From assembly GCA_033439765.1 (NCBI GenBank), contig JAULSN010000005.1:434001-498000 (forward strand): DNA of 64,000 nt, given 5' to 3'. Under the pieces are notes generated by a model, which saw only the letters and a program-made list of their open reading frames with translations, did no database searches and was not told the DNA's origin. Positions 11,542 to 22,890 of this stretch are shown piece after piece (positions within the stretch are counted from its first letter, which is position 1; every line of letters begins with the position of its first letter). The stretch comes from Lasiosphaeria ovina. Lineage: Eukaryota > Ascomycota > Sordariomycetes > Sordariales > Lasiosphaeriaceae. The position numbers were made by a program, and so were the translations under genes.

Positions 11542-14500
11542 CTTGAAGTGTGTGTGGTGGTTTTTTGATTTAATTTTCCTTTTTTCCTTTTTTCACTCCT
11601 GACAGAGATGGCGGACAACAGAGAAGCGGTCTCGGCGGAAATTGAGTGAGCGACAGTGTGAAGACAAGAGCGACTGGCGCTGTTCGAACAAGATAGCAAG
11701 CAGGACTAGCCTGGCGAAGATGAAAAGAAGGCGAGACGACGAGCACCAAGAAGGAGAGAAAGGAAGGAAAGGCGTATCTGACGACGAGCGGGAGAATGGG
11801 AAAAGACGACTGGAAATGGAAGGACAAGAAAAAGAAGGCCAGGCCCGAGGTCTGGGAAACGGCATGAATATAAGTCGAGACGTCGAGACATGCCGGAGAG
11901 TAGGGATCGTCCAATGTTGCATGTAGCATTGCCCCCCTGTCGAAGCACCCGGAAGGGGAGGCTCTTGAGGGCCGGGGTGCGGAGGGCGACTTTGGAGAGG
12001 GTCCTTGAAACATGGCGACGTTTTGGCCACGCACCCCAGCGTCTGCGTCCTTGGCACGGGCACTCTGGCTGCAGCAGATCGTAAAAACGGGAACAGACAG
12101 ACTACTGTAAAAGAAAAAGATGACGGTAAGACGGCTATCGTCTCCCTGCCCTCAGCAGCACTTGTGTTGCAGGGTCCCCTCGCCCTCGCCCGAAGCCATA
12201 CCGACTCCAGCCTGTGTCTCCGTCTTGGGTCTCTGGGCAGTTTTTGCGGGTACGCATCACACCTATGGAGAAAAGAACTGCTATCACCTTACCTTCCAGC
12301 ACCTATCCCCATCAGTGAACAAGATTGACATGGACATGTGCAAGGGCGGCCTCGCTCGCCCCACCTGGGGTAACCGCGTCGGGACGTTTCACCAAAACAC
12401 TCCCTTTTACTTGGCCAAAGCGAAGTGCAGAGGAGCGAAGCTCGCGAGTCGTAGCCGCCCGGAAGACATGGCAATCCGTGCGTCCGGGCCGTTTTGGGGT
12501 CGTGTAGGATGGATGGCTTGGGCTTGGGAGTTGAGATGGGACGTCAACAAGACGAGCAACCTGAGGTTCACACAGCAGTTAATACCTGAGGTAAGCTGCG
12601 GCCACGGCCATTTTTAGCAGCCAGACGCGACACGACAGCGTTCCCCAGAAAATGCCAGGGCGGAAGCCGGTGGGCAGCCGCTGACGCCGCAGCCACTGTT
12701 TTTTTTGTTTAGTTGTCGTCCAGTGCCCTGGGGCAGCCCGTGACAAGTCCGCGTCGACTGTAACCATCGTGGGCCGCAATCGAGGCTGGGTGGGCCGTTC
12801 GCGACAGTGGCCAACGCAAATGGGCCGACGAGATTGGAGCAGCGCCGTCTTGGGGGGAGGGCTGGTGCACCGGACGAAGCTGAAGCCGAATTAAGGTTTG
12901 CAGTTGCAAGTGCTGCGCCGTCGCGGGCTCACTGGGTTCGCCAGGGCGGGCACGCGAGGTGACCAGGGAGGGGCAGGGGTTGAGCACAGGCGTCTGCCGC
13001 AAGCTGTGACGGCTATCAAACGGCAGCCGGTTTCAGCCCCTAGCCGAACCCGTTGCCGAACAAAAAGAACCCGGGCAGGCATGTCGCTGAGAGTCTCCCT
13101 ACACAAACGACAGACACCGACAGTCACAGTAGAGCCTCTGGCGCCTGCCACGCAATTATTGTGCGACACAATCGCTGCCACGGTTCGGAGTAAAAGTAGC
13201 AGTCACACACACTACCTCGATGGATGGGTTTCCGCGCATCCCTGTCTGTCCCTTGTTTCTCCAGGAACCCAGAAACTGCAGCTGACGACGAGGACGGGGG
13301 CTGTCCGTGCTCGAAACGATCTCGACGAAGTCTGCATGCACGATTTGAGGGCTAGCGATACACGCTATTCGCTGCTGGTGCTCATTTTAGCCGGTTTTAT
13401 GCCAAGCCGTGACGTGCAGATGGAAGCCCGAGATGTCTGCTTCCCGCAAATGCATTCTGGAGTGGCGGGGGTGGAGATTCCCAAACTTGCACTAATTCAG
13501 AGACTGCTGCACCCCGACAAACGCTACGCTATCTCGGCCCTTCATCTCCATCGACACGCGCCCAGGAGTCATGAGCTGTGTTGACTGGGCATGCCACGAA
13601 ACAGGAGTCGACTTGATCAGGGGACTAGACGAGTCTGAAGGTTGTTCGCTGAATCTAATTGTAGAATCGAGTCTGGCTCTAGTCGAGCTGGCTCCCTGGA
13701 GAGGAGATCGTTATTGCTCTCCAGAGAAGTTGAAGAGCACAACCTAACCATATCCGAGTTGCAGGAGTTTGGATGGTGAACCGAACTCGATGCTGGACTA
13801 GATAGCCACCCACCAGTGTCTCCGGCATAGTTGTCGTCGTCTTTGGTTGGCCTTTAGTCCAAGTTTACCAAAGACAGCAAACCGCAACCTCAACGTACAT
13901 GCCACGTGCAGATCTCCCCGTTCCTTGTCCGGCCAAAGGCGAGCCCCAGATACCAGAACATCACGGTCTTGGCAAGTGCAAACACGTAGAGACGTTGTAA
14001 ACGTTGTTTTCTGCCAAGAAATGATTTCCCTCGCTTCTTTTTTTCTCCCCGCCGTGGGTCGTTCAAGTGTCAATGGCAGAGGCAAAGCACCTGTCGGCAC
14101 AATACTGCCGTTGGTAAATGGGCTCGTCCCTTGTACTGCATTGCATGCAGAGCCCATCAAACGCGATCTCCCCATGCCCCATGCCTGTGGGAATCAGCCG
14201 ATGGCCCAAGAAGAGGCCAGAGGCCCACCGAGATGGAAAGGAGGAGTGGCTCGCTGGACGGGCGTACGGTTATCCGTTGACTGCATGCCAAGTGAAGAGA
14301 TCGCATCCCGATGGCACTGACGGTCGGGTGATTGATCTACGCGCGACCAACCAACCCACTCCCGAACCACTGTTTCGAGGCCGAAAACGACGAGATGCGG
14401 AATAGAAGAACAGCGTTTCTTCCGAGACACTGCCGTCGTCAGCTCCTCTGGTGACTTCTGGACTTTGCTTCGCCCATTCCTATAATATGACCGAGTGACG

Positions 14501-14676
14501 CGTGTACGATACGACGGGGTATTCGCTGCTATGCCATGTCGACAGCAACGCGTCCGCCTCTCGAGTGAATGCCGAGGGCCGCATGATAATGCCGCCCATT
14601 TTCGAAGTCGTCGACCATGTCTGCACTCTCTTTGAAGCACAAAAACACCACTCCACCTGCAAATATTGTGTCTCGT
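11542..14676. other. 3.1-kb gene-poor stretch
   Basis: No frame here looks like a real protein, and spliced combinations I tried gave nothing. Composition is near the local intergenic average. A small perfect 8-bp inverted repeat (CTGGAGAG at 13696-13703, CTCTCCAG at 13717-13724) could form a hairpin with a 13-nt loop. This is one of the two or three longest gaps in the window, so an unannotated non-coding transcript or a lineage-specific gene is possible. Confidence 0.45.
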
Positions 14677-15317
14677 TCATAGATCGAGTAGAAGCTGCGG
14701 CGCAACCTTCTCCAGATCCTCGACCTAATCAACGGCAAAAGTCACGTCAGCCAGCTGTCCATCTATGGGGAAAGCAGTTCCCCCGCGTGCACAGAGTAGA
14801 GCAGAGAGGAGCAGAAGGAGAAGCGCAGGAAAGCAAAACTAACCTCCAAGAAACCGCTCGCCCTCTCGACAGCCGAGCGCGCTATGGCTTCGCGCACAAA
14901 GACGTCCATGTACTTTGCCACGGCCGAGTTGGCGTCTTTGGTGATGCGAGTGCCGTCGGTAGTGAAGAACTCGTGGAGCAGGCGCGTGAGCAGCTCCGGC
15001 GGGACAGTAGCAGGTTTGTCTTCCTCCTCATCGTCGTCATCGTCATCCTGCCCGTCTTCCTCCTCCACATCCTCTTCTTGGTCTTCATCGCGTGTCTCAT
15101 TATCGTCGTCGTCGTCGTCGTCGTCGCGAGATGCAATTTCAATGGGTGCTTCCGCCTGCTTGCTGGTCCTGCTTCGCTTATTGGTAGCTGCTCCAGCAGA
15201 TGCCCTTCCGCGAGAGGCGACAGAACCACCGCGGCCGCTAGCACCAGAAGTAGCTGAACGCTTCCGATTGCTCCCTGCCTGTCCTCTCGAGGACTTTGTC
15301 ACTGGTGGTCGAGGCAT
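14677..15317 (-). CDS. mhf2: CENP-X / MHF2 histone-fold protein with long N-terminal tail
   Basis: Two exons, complement(join(14677..14724,14844..15317)), 173 residues, 119-nt intron. The histone fold occupies about the last 75 residues: 'LLTRLLHEFFTTDGTRITKD', then 'AVAKYMDVFVREAIARSAVE'. The short second exon supplies the conserved ending EDLEKVAPQLLLDL. The family partners with CENP-S/MHF1 to make a DNA-binding tetramer that works with FANCM/Mph1-type helicases in fork repair and with the CENP-T-W complex at kinetochores. Animal CENP-X is about 80 residues, so this protein carries roughly 100 extra N-terminal residues: first basic (Ser/Arg/Lys/Gly), then very acidic (Asp/Glu runs encoded by GAC and GAG repeats). 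The tail is probably disordered. It sits in tandem behind the ADP/ATP carrier gene on the same strand. Confidence 0.87.
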
Positions 15318-15963
15318 GGTTTGGTCGAACAAGCGACGAATCCCCTTGGCTGTCAGGAGGGTAAATATGCCACGCGACACGCTAGAATTGCAAAGGTGAC
15401 CAGTGCGGAGATAGATACGAGGTGTAAAGGTGAATTTAAAGGTGAAAGGTACTGGAGACGGGGACGCGACGCGAATGCCAAAGTTAATGCACGTCATTAC
15501 GTAATTGCGCGCCTTCGTGATATCTAACACAGCAAAGGCGCTTCAAGACAAGAAAAATACAAGCAGGCACATCACTTGGCAAGAACAAGTTCTGGATGTA
15601 GAATTAGAGTCTAAAAAAGCATTCCCATTGATGTGTTGTACTTGTCATGGGGGTCTATCGAGTCGCATGCAACTAAGGAAACGGCCAGAGACAATCGTTC
15701 AAGGAAACCACCGAGAATGGCTCAAGAGAATAAATTACAGCGGATGCCCGTGGCTTATTCAGCGTCCCAGAAACGCCAAACATGCCCATGACCAACCCGC
15801 AACTACCACCACCCAACAGGCACGTAACCAGTGCCCGCGGCAGCAAACCCACACCGTCTATCTCCACTCCCAAGCTATCTCAGCCAAGCCCAGACAACCT
15901 GTTAACCGCCATTACCTCCGACTTCCTCCAATTTTGTGGATTTTGTACAGTGGTTAAACAGAT
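15318..15963. other. Gap between AAC stop and MHF2 start
   Basis: 646 bp holding the carrier's 3' untranslated region and the MHF2 promoter. No gene is seen. Confidence 0.55.
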
Positions 15964-17522
15964 TTAGCCGGAGCCGCCCTTGAAGGCCTTGCCGAAGACA
16001 AGGACCTGGAGCTGATCATAGATGGAGAGCACACCGGCACCGGCAACACCACGGAGAATGTTGGCACCGGCACCCTTGAAGAGAGACTTGACACCCTCCT
16101 TAGCAACAATCTGCTGGAAAGCATCGAACGAGCCCTTGTACTTGACGGCCTCGCCGGAGGTCATCATCATGCGACGGCGGACGGTGTCGAGAGGGTAAGA
16201 AGCGATACCGGCACCGGTGGTGACGAGCCAGCCGAGAGCGAAAGAGGCGAGGAAGTTGTTGGCGAGGGGACCGACGAGGACGACGGGCTTAATCGAATCG
16301 TACATGCCGAAGTAGAGACCACGGTAGACGATGATACCAGCGACGGAGGGGCCGAAACCACGGTACAGACCGGCAATACCATCAGAGGCGATGGTCTTGC
16401 GGTAGACATCCACCAGTCCGTTGAACTGGCGCTCGCCACCCTTCTTGGAAGACTTGGCATCGTTGGCGAGACGGGTACGGGCGTAATCCAGAGAGTAGAC
16501 GAAGAGGAGCGAAGTGGCACCAGCGGCCTACAGAAAGATTAGCTACGATATAGAGACTACCGTGGCACGAGAAAACTTACACCACCGGAGGCGAGGTTAC
16601 CAGCCATCCACTTGGCATAACCATCTCTCTCCTTCTTGTAGCCGAACATCTGCTTGAACTTGTCACGGAAAGCGAAGTTCAGGGCCTGGGTAGGGAAGTA
16701 ACGGATGACGTTGGCGGTGTTGCCACGCCACAAGGCCATGACACCCTCGTCGGCAGTCGTGCGGCGGAAGCAGTCGGCGATGCCATTGTAGCGGCGGTCA
16801 AGACGGCCAGCCTTGATCATCTCATCCTGTGTGGCTATTAGCGGCCATATCGCAGCAGAAACATTAAGCGAAGATAAGGGAGGCGCGGTGCCAATTGCAC
16901 GTGACAATGTGCAACGCAGTTGGTTGCACACGGCGCGATTCGAGCGCTGGAAGAGCTCTACTCCCCAGGGGAGCTAGGAAATCAATGCTAGAGATGCTTG
17001 GAAAACGTACCTGGTTCTGGACGAGGAGCTTGATGCGCTCGATGGGAGCAGCGGCAGTCTTGGAGACAGCGGCCGAGACACCACCCACTAGAGCCCACTA
17101 TCAGCACTGATATCATCATCGAAAGGCCGACGCCGGTGCGAGCGAACAGCCGCGCATCAATCGCCGGAATGATCGCGTCGAGACTGGAAGCTGCAGAGCG
17201 AGCGATAGTGGTTCACGTACTCAAGAAATCAATCACGAAGGGCTGTGCGAAGAAACGGTTAGCTCGTTGTCCAAGATTGCCGTGCCGTAGGGGATGAGCA
17301 AATTTTTCCAGTGTCTGGAGCTTGAAATCGCGCCAACACCATCGCGAAAGCCATCGACAATAGCGATTGAGGCCAATTGAGGACAGCGATGGTGTCGACC
17401 GGTCATACCAAGCTCCGAGACATGTGTGGCGATGCTGATGATGGAGCGAGGGAATTAGGAGCTGGGTGTTGGCGATTGCTTACCGGCATCCCCATGATTC
17501 TAATGTCATCGCGGTTGGCCAT
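15964..17522 (-). CDS. aac: Mitochondrial ADP/ATP carrier
   Basis: Five exons, complement(join(15964..16527,16581..16826,17011..17087,17221..17242,17484..17522)), 315 residues, the usual size for fungal carriers. The second exon is only 22 nt and encodes PFVIDFL plus one base; without it the start of transmembrane helix 1 is lost. Three mitochondrial-carrier repeats are present. The family-specific signature RRRMMM lies at about residues 245-250, and the [12 protein letters not shown] motif ends helix 1. It exchanges matrix ATP for cytosolic ADP across the inner mitochondrial membrane. Codon use is strongly biased to C-ending codons, as expected of a highly expressed gene. Introns crowd at the 5' end (241, 133, 184 and 53 nt), a common pattern in highly expressed fungal genes. 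Confidence 0.97.
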
Positions 17523-19564
17523 TGTGCTTTTTTGGTGATCGAATACGATCGTGAAAAATAAAGAAGGGAGTGGAGATGTGAAGATGGCCAAGCTCTGCGG
17601 ACGAGAGTCTGGGAGAGATGGAGGAAGTCGAGAGAAATAAACTCTTGACGGTTTTGGGGAGAGGGAAAAAAAATTCGCAGTGTCAAGGAAAGAGACCAGC
17701 TTTTGAGGAGCGACTCTTCCCGGCCCTTGTCGCGCTAGCGCACGGACTCCACGGCAACAACTGGACGTTGGCTTTTCCGGCCTGGGCTGCCCAGCGACCT
17801 TTGGCGTGGTTGACGGCACGGGCTGTGGCGCTAAAAGATTTCTGCACCGCAGCGCTAGCCTCAGTTGCCGGAAAAGCCCGAGGCGTTTCCAGTGCTCCAG
17901 CACCCTGCGGCTCGACAAGAAACATGGACCTGGCGGCCAGATTGCAGCGGGATTGCACCGACGAAAAAAAGCCGCTCAAATACTTGCGGGTGTCACTCGT
18001 AACTCTAATTTATTTGCGATGCGACATCCTCGCATCGCACCCGTCGTTTTCGATGGCACGCATTTGGCTGCGCTGGAATCGGATTCCGCATCATTCCGTG
18101 AATGCTTCAATTCCCATTCAAGACCCCCACACTTGAAGTCTTTGTGTGACAGAAACCGATCCCGACCCTGATGCGTAAATTTTGGTGGATCGCCGCCAAC
18201 CTGGAACTTTTCTAGCCTCGCTCGGCTGAAAGAAAGGTTCCACGGTTCGATTCCCGGGCGCCTTTTTTGTCATTAGCCTCGTGTCCAATGGGGACCACTC
18301 ATTTGCAGGCTCCATTGCGAAAACTTTTTGATACTCTGTTGACTCCAACTCCGGGGCAACCAGTGTTTTTGCAACCGCCGTTGAAGGCCAGGGAGCCCCT
18401 ATTCAAGGAGTAATGGCATTGCTGTTTTCCACTGTGTCCTGACGCTGCGAGATTGGATTTCGGAGCCATTACCGGAGCGAAAGGCGAGTCGCGACAGAAT
18501 TGTTTGCCAAGTCTCTCCTCCGGGATTTGTTCTTGGGTGCCAGGGGTCAAAAGCAACCGCGGCAGCAAGGTGTAACTCTCTGAGCCAGTCCCCGAGTTGT
18601 TGATATCAGCTCCCAGTTATGCGTCTTGGTTGTCACTGTATTCCTCGCCTCAAAATGACAAAAAGAAATCTCTCTAAAGAACAGACCATGTCTACACTAC
18701 AGTACCTGCTCTTTAGTCGGCGTACACCATCATCCTTGACCCTAAGCATTCTAGAAGTGCTTGGTTTGTTGGTGATTTACCAGTATTCTCTGAAAGTCTC
18801 GAGAGCCGGTCAGAAGCATGTTGCGGATAAGATCAAGACCATGCCATTCAGCTTCTGGTCCATTGAACGATATCAGTTTGTCCCATTGCCATTGATTCCC
18901 TAGGCCTAGACGGAGAATATGAAGGAAACCATAATATAGACAGCCAAACCGTCGTTGCTGGCTACTACCCTGGCCAAACAGTGTAGTCGTCTTGTCATTG
19001 ATGGGGTCTCAACTGACCATGCATAAAGACTCACTGTACGGAGTGTCTCTGTAGCACAGCACTCTGTGGAATGGTTTTGCAAGGACGCAAGATTGACAAA
19101 GCACGATGCCTGGCATGGACAAATTCTATTTCCAACTTACTGGATGAATGCCACGTTCCGAAGCGAGAACGTATGGCCACACTCAAAAAACACACGAGCT
19201 GTGCATTGGGGCCGGTGGTGGTCTTGATGGATGTCCATTTGGAGGGACGAGGAACTCAAAGGTTCGTCTTGGCTATCACAGACCAAGCCAGGCCCGGATA
19301 CGGGTCTGACATCGTACTCGGCACGCCCAGCAGCAGGCGGTTCGGGCCGTCTTGGTTCGTTATCTTGATGCCATTCCAGTTCTTCAGAGGATATGGAGCA
19401 CTTCCGATCCCTATGCTACACCTGTGCGGAGAAAATGATCATTCCCAGAGACGCAGCCCCATTATCCGAATTCCAACCGTAAACCCCAGCAAACCGCCAT
19501 CACAAACATTGCAATCCTGCCCTGGCCATGTCCGACCAAGATTTTGCAGGATGATGAGTTTTAT
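17523..19564. other. 2-kb gap between the ADP/ATP carrier promoter and eS25 3' end
   Basis: The left part is the promoter and leader of the carrier gene. An isolated pol III B-box match followed by a T-run lies at 18244-18268. A 165-codon frame at 19071-19568 has no recognisable features. No gene is supported. Confidence 0.45.
18244..18268 (+). promoter_or_regulatory. Orphan TFIIIC B-box-like site followed by T6
   Basis: GGTTCGATTCC matches the tRNA B-box exactly, and the following CGGGCGCC runs into six T residues like the 3' end of a pol III gene. I could not fold a complete tRNA upstream: the T stem has mismatches, and no A box or matching acceptor strand is found. It may be a tRNA relic or an extra-TFIIIC site. 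Confidence 0.35.
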
Positions 19565-20011
19565 TTAGTCGGCTTGAGCAATGGCACGAGCTATCAGTGT
19601 ATGTTAGCATGTCCTGTGCGCTCCTGCTGGCCTCTGCAGCAGTGTAGAAGACAGAACGTACTGTATATTTTCATCTTGCTGTGCCCGACAACCTGCTTGA
19701 TCTGTCCTTTCTCCTCGAGGTCCTTGAGGCACTGGCGTGCGAGCGAGCCGTTGATCTTGAGTCTGTCGACGAGCGTGGCGACCGTTACGAGGCGGTAGGA
19801 CTGGACATCCTTGTAGAGCTTGTCGGAAGTGGCCTTGTCAAGGAGGACGGCGTGTTGCGCCTTGTCCTTCACTTTAAGAGAGTCAAAGTCAGCGATTCTG
19901 CACGCCTCGCCGCACCGTTTGGGCGTGTGCAAATTGGGCGAGCTATTCCTTACCCTTTCCCTTGGACCACTTCTTCTTCTGCTTCTTCGCACCAGCTGCT
20001 GCGGGTGCCAT
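19565..20011 (-). CDS. rps25: 40S ribosomal protein eS25
   Basis: Three exons, complement(join(19565..19590,19662..19871,19954..20011)), 97 residues. The Lys-rich N-terminus (AKKQKKKWSKGKVKDKAQ) leads into a winged-helix core: 'LYKDVQSYRLVTVATLVDRL', 'INGSLARQCLKDLEEKGQIK' and HSKMKIYTRA. The last exon is only 26 nt and supplies the conserved ending TRAIAQAD; without splicing the protein would end in an unrelated tail. eS25 sits in the 40S head near the E site and is needed for several modes of non-canonical initiation. The gene is head to head with uS7. Confidence 0.96.
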
Positions 20012-20297
20012 TTTCGATGATTGCTCTGGCGGTTTGATAGAGGTTGCGTACCGGTGGTCTCTGCTGCGAAGGCGGGGAGATTTTTCTGACGAGGCCGCGC
20101 TGCACAGAGCTTAGGTCAACCGAGCCCTAAGAAAATGCCGCGCTGTGAGTGGTCGGGTGGCAGCCCTGCCCATTTCCTGCGGGGCCACCAAAAAATTCAC
20201 GAACACCAGAACACACTGACACCGTGAGCTACTCGACTTTCCGCCAACTTCAATCCACCACAGACTCACGGTTTCGCAATCAGTCACTAATCTTAAA
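20012..20297. promoter_or_regulatory. Shared 286-bp bidirectional promoter of eS25 and uS7
   Basis: The two ribosomal-protein start codons are 286 bp apart and point away from each other. Near the middle is a perfect 6-bp inverted repeat, CTTAGG (20110-20115) and CCTAAG (20026-equivalent position 20126-20131), within an AGCCCTAAG context. This resembles the AACCCTAA-type boxes found upstream of many fungal ribosomal-protein genes. Co-expression of both 40S proteins from one promoter is inference. Confidence 0.75.
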
Positions 20298-21250
20298 ATG
20301 TCTGACGGCGAAGTCGAAGTCGCGGCCTCTGGCTACGAGGTCCTCCCCAAGGAGGTGAGCGCTGAGATTGGCAGCGTCAAGCTCTTCAGTACGTCCGACC
20401 CGTTTTCCGAACCCGTGCACCGAGGCCGTGAATGGCTGCATCGCCACCAAACGCACCAGAAAAGAATTCTCAAAATACCCGCTGCACGAGCTAGTTGCTG
20501 ACCGAGTTGCAATTACAGACCGTTGGAGCTATGAGGACGTGGAGATTCGCGACATCTCCTTGACGTAAGGCCGCCCTACCCGGAGATATATCGAAGCCTG
20601 GCAATTGCAGAGGAAACTTGGGAAGCCGGAACTTGCTGGGACAGGAGGCTAACGGTCTTCCGCTGCAGCGATTACATCCAGATCCGCTCCCCCGTATACA
20701 TTCCTCACTCCGCCGGTCGCTATGCCGTCAAGCGCTTCCGCAAGGCCAACTGCCCCATCATTGAGCGTCTCACCAACTCTCTGATGATGCACGGCCGCAA
20801 CAACGGCAAGAAGTTGATGGCCGTCCGCATCGTTGCCCACTCCTTCGAGATTGTGAGCTGCATTCCTTGCTGCGGCGCTTGACCAACCGAGCAGCAAACA
20901 GTGGAAGTATCTTGTCTCTAACTCTGTTGCAGATCCACCTCATGACCGACCAGAACCCCATCCAGATTGCCGTTGACGCCATTGTCAACTGCGGACCCCG
21001 CGAAGATAGCACCCGTATCGGTTCCGCCGGTACCGTCCGGAGACAGGCCGTCGATGTGTCGCCTCTGCGCCGCGTCAACCAGGCCATTGCCCTGCTCACA
21101 ACCGGTGCCCGCGAGGCGTCGTTCCGCAACGTCAAGTCGATTGCCGAGTGCCTTGCTGAGGAGCTGATCAACGCTGCCAAGGGAAGCAGCAACTCGTACG
21201 CTATCAAGAAGAAGGACGAGTTGGAGCGTGTCGCCAAGAGCAATCGGTAA
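20298..21250 (+). CDS. rps5: 40S ribosomal protein uS7 (Rps5)
   Basis: Four exons, join(20298..20388,20519..20564,20669..20852,20933..21250), 212 residues, full length for the family. After a short acidic N-terminus, '[20 protein letters not shown]' crosses intron 1. The core then has '[20 protein letters not shown]', '[20 protein letters not shown]' and the uS7 C-terminal block with '[20 protein letters not shown]' and [20 protein letters not shown]. uS7 binds 18S rRNA in the 40S head and lines the mRNA exit/E-site. The second exon is only 46 nt. It shares a promoter with eS25. Confidence 0.98.
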
Positions 21251-21747
21251 AGGGTTGTTTTGGAAAGTTTGCCGCGGCTGCTTGGCAGCGGTGGTGAAGG
21301 ATGTCTTTGCGTCAGGTCGGGGCGGGAAGCACACGGTTTTTTTTACAAAGGCATGTTTTTCAAGGGTGCATTTGCGCGTTACGGAACTGGTGGAATCGGT
21401 TTCCACACGGCATTCTTGTCAAACAGGCACGAGGGCTCTCGCTATATTGAGAGAAAAGCTGCAAATTCTTTCGACACAAAAGCGAGGAATACCGCCCATA
21501 TCATGATGTTGTGACGGGATGGTGAATGTGTCATGCTCACGTCTTTTCTAGTCTGCTTTGAGATACCGGCCGTCGTGATTCTATGACGAGACCTAAATTT
21601 TCGCGGTACGCGGTGCCATGTCCCTTTTCCCGTCCTGTCTATCATCTCTATGGCCTGTACGGGTTATATACCGAATGGAAAACAACCGAATAAGATGTCA
21701 TGCCAATGAGGTGTAGGCTTGCTTTCCTCTCTCTCAAACCTGCTCTC
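21251..21747. other. Gap between convergent uS7 and GNAT genes
   Basis: 497 bp of 3' flanking sequence for two convergent genes. No gene is seen. Confidence 0.6.
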
Positions 21748-22890
21748 TCAGATCTGGGGTGGACTCGGCTCCAGGGTAAGGCGCTGGAACATGCCAACAT
21801 GGGGGATACCATCCTCAAGCCACCTGCCCATCTTCTTGTCGGCGGCGAAGCCGGCCTTCTCCCAGAACTTGACGGCGTCCTCTTGGGCGTGACAGCACAG
21901 CAGCCCCCGCCACCTGAGCATAGGCACCTCGCCGCTCATCTCGCCGCCCAGGTGGTCCAGCCCCAGCGCCGCCACGCTCGGGTTGAAGTAGTTGCCGTGC
22001 TGCGCGGCCCACCCCAGCGCCGCCCGCACCAGCTGCCCCGCGATCCCCCGCCCGCGGAACTCTTTGAGGACGGCCAGCCGCCCCAGCTTCACGTACAGCT
22101 CCGCCCCGTCGTGGAACTCGGTCGCGTGGTCCCGCCCGAACAGCGGCCGCGCGTGCCGCTCCAGCTCGTTGGCCGTCAGCGGTGCCACGGTCTCTTCGTC
22201 GTTGCCGTTGCCGTTGCCGTTGTCGTTGGCGGCTGACGGGTCCCGCTGGCCATCTTTGGAGACGGGCGCCCCCGCGTTGGTCAGCTTCCAGTCCGCGTAC
22301 ACGCCGCCGTTGCGCGGGTGCGGCGGGTGCGGGAACGGCACCAGCCGGATCGTCCCGATCGGTAGCGTGCGCGTCTCGCTGCGCTGTCGCCCGCTGCGGT
22401 TGAGCTCGGGCAGCCCGTTGTCGTGTTGCTGGTGGTGGTGCTGCTGTTCTTCTGCGGCTTGGTCTTTGCTTGGCGTTGACGGGCTATCATGGGCAGGCAC
22501 CTTGATGTTGACCGAGGCGTAGATCACCCAGTGGCTGGAGGGGTGTTAGCCAATTTTTTCTTTGTTTTCGATTTACTTCCCTTCATCTATACGTAGCTGG
22601 TATGGTGTGTGCTATACCGTTGGAGAAGGTTGTGGTGTGACTAGAGGTTACGGGCAGGCAGGCAGGTGGGGAGGGCAAAAAGGGGGAACATACCATGACC
22701 GGCTGTCGTCGAGATCAAACTCGTTCTCCTGGGGCACGCCCTGTTCGGTGACGTAGACCTGCTCACGCACTTCCATGGCATCGAGGAAGGTCCGGGGGAG
22801 CGAAGCGCTGGCGGGCTGCTGCGACGAGGGCAGCGACCTGTCCCAGTTGAGCAGCGTGGGCTCCAGGAGGGAGATGAAGGGTGTTCCCAT
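21748..22890 (-). CDS. GNAT-family N-acetyltransferase with low-complexity insert
   Basis: Two exons, complement(join(21748..22534,22694..22890)), 327 residues; the intron splits a Cys codon (SRSC-HWVIYA). The N-terminal strand and helix ('FLDAMEVREQVYVTEQGVPQ', ENEFDLDD) match the start of the GNAT fold. The acetyl-CoA motif is 'LGRLAVLKEFRGRGIAGQLV', with R-G-R-G-I-A at about residues 226-231 binding the pyrophosphate. The C-terminal part has AVKFWEKAGFAADKK, typical of GNAT motif B. Between strands there are Gln/His-rich (about residues 92-105) and Asn/Gly-rich (about 168-178) insertions encoded by simple repeats, not typical of the family. The family transfers acetyl to an amine; the substrate cannot be deduced. 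Confidence 0.85.

Noticed and set aside
19071..19568. 165-codon ATG frame on the plus strand
   Set aside because: No recognisable motif, ordinary intergenic composition, and it overlaps the 3' end of eS25.
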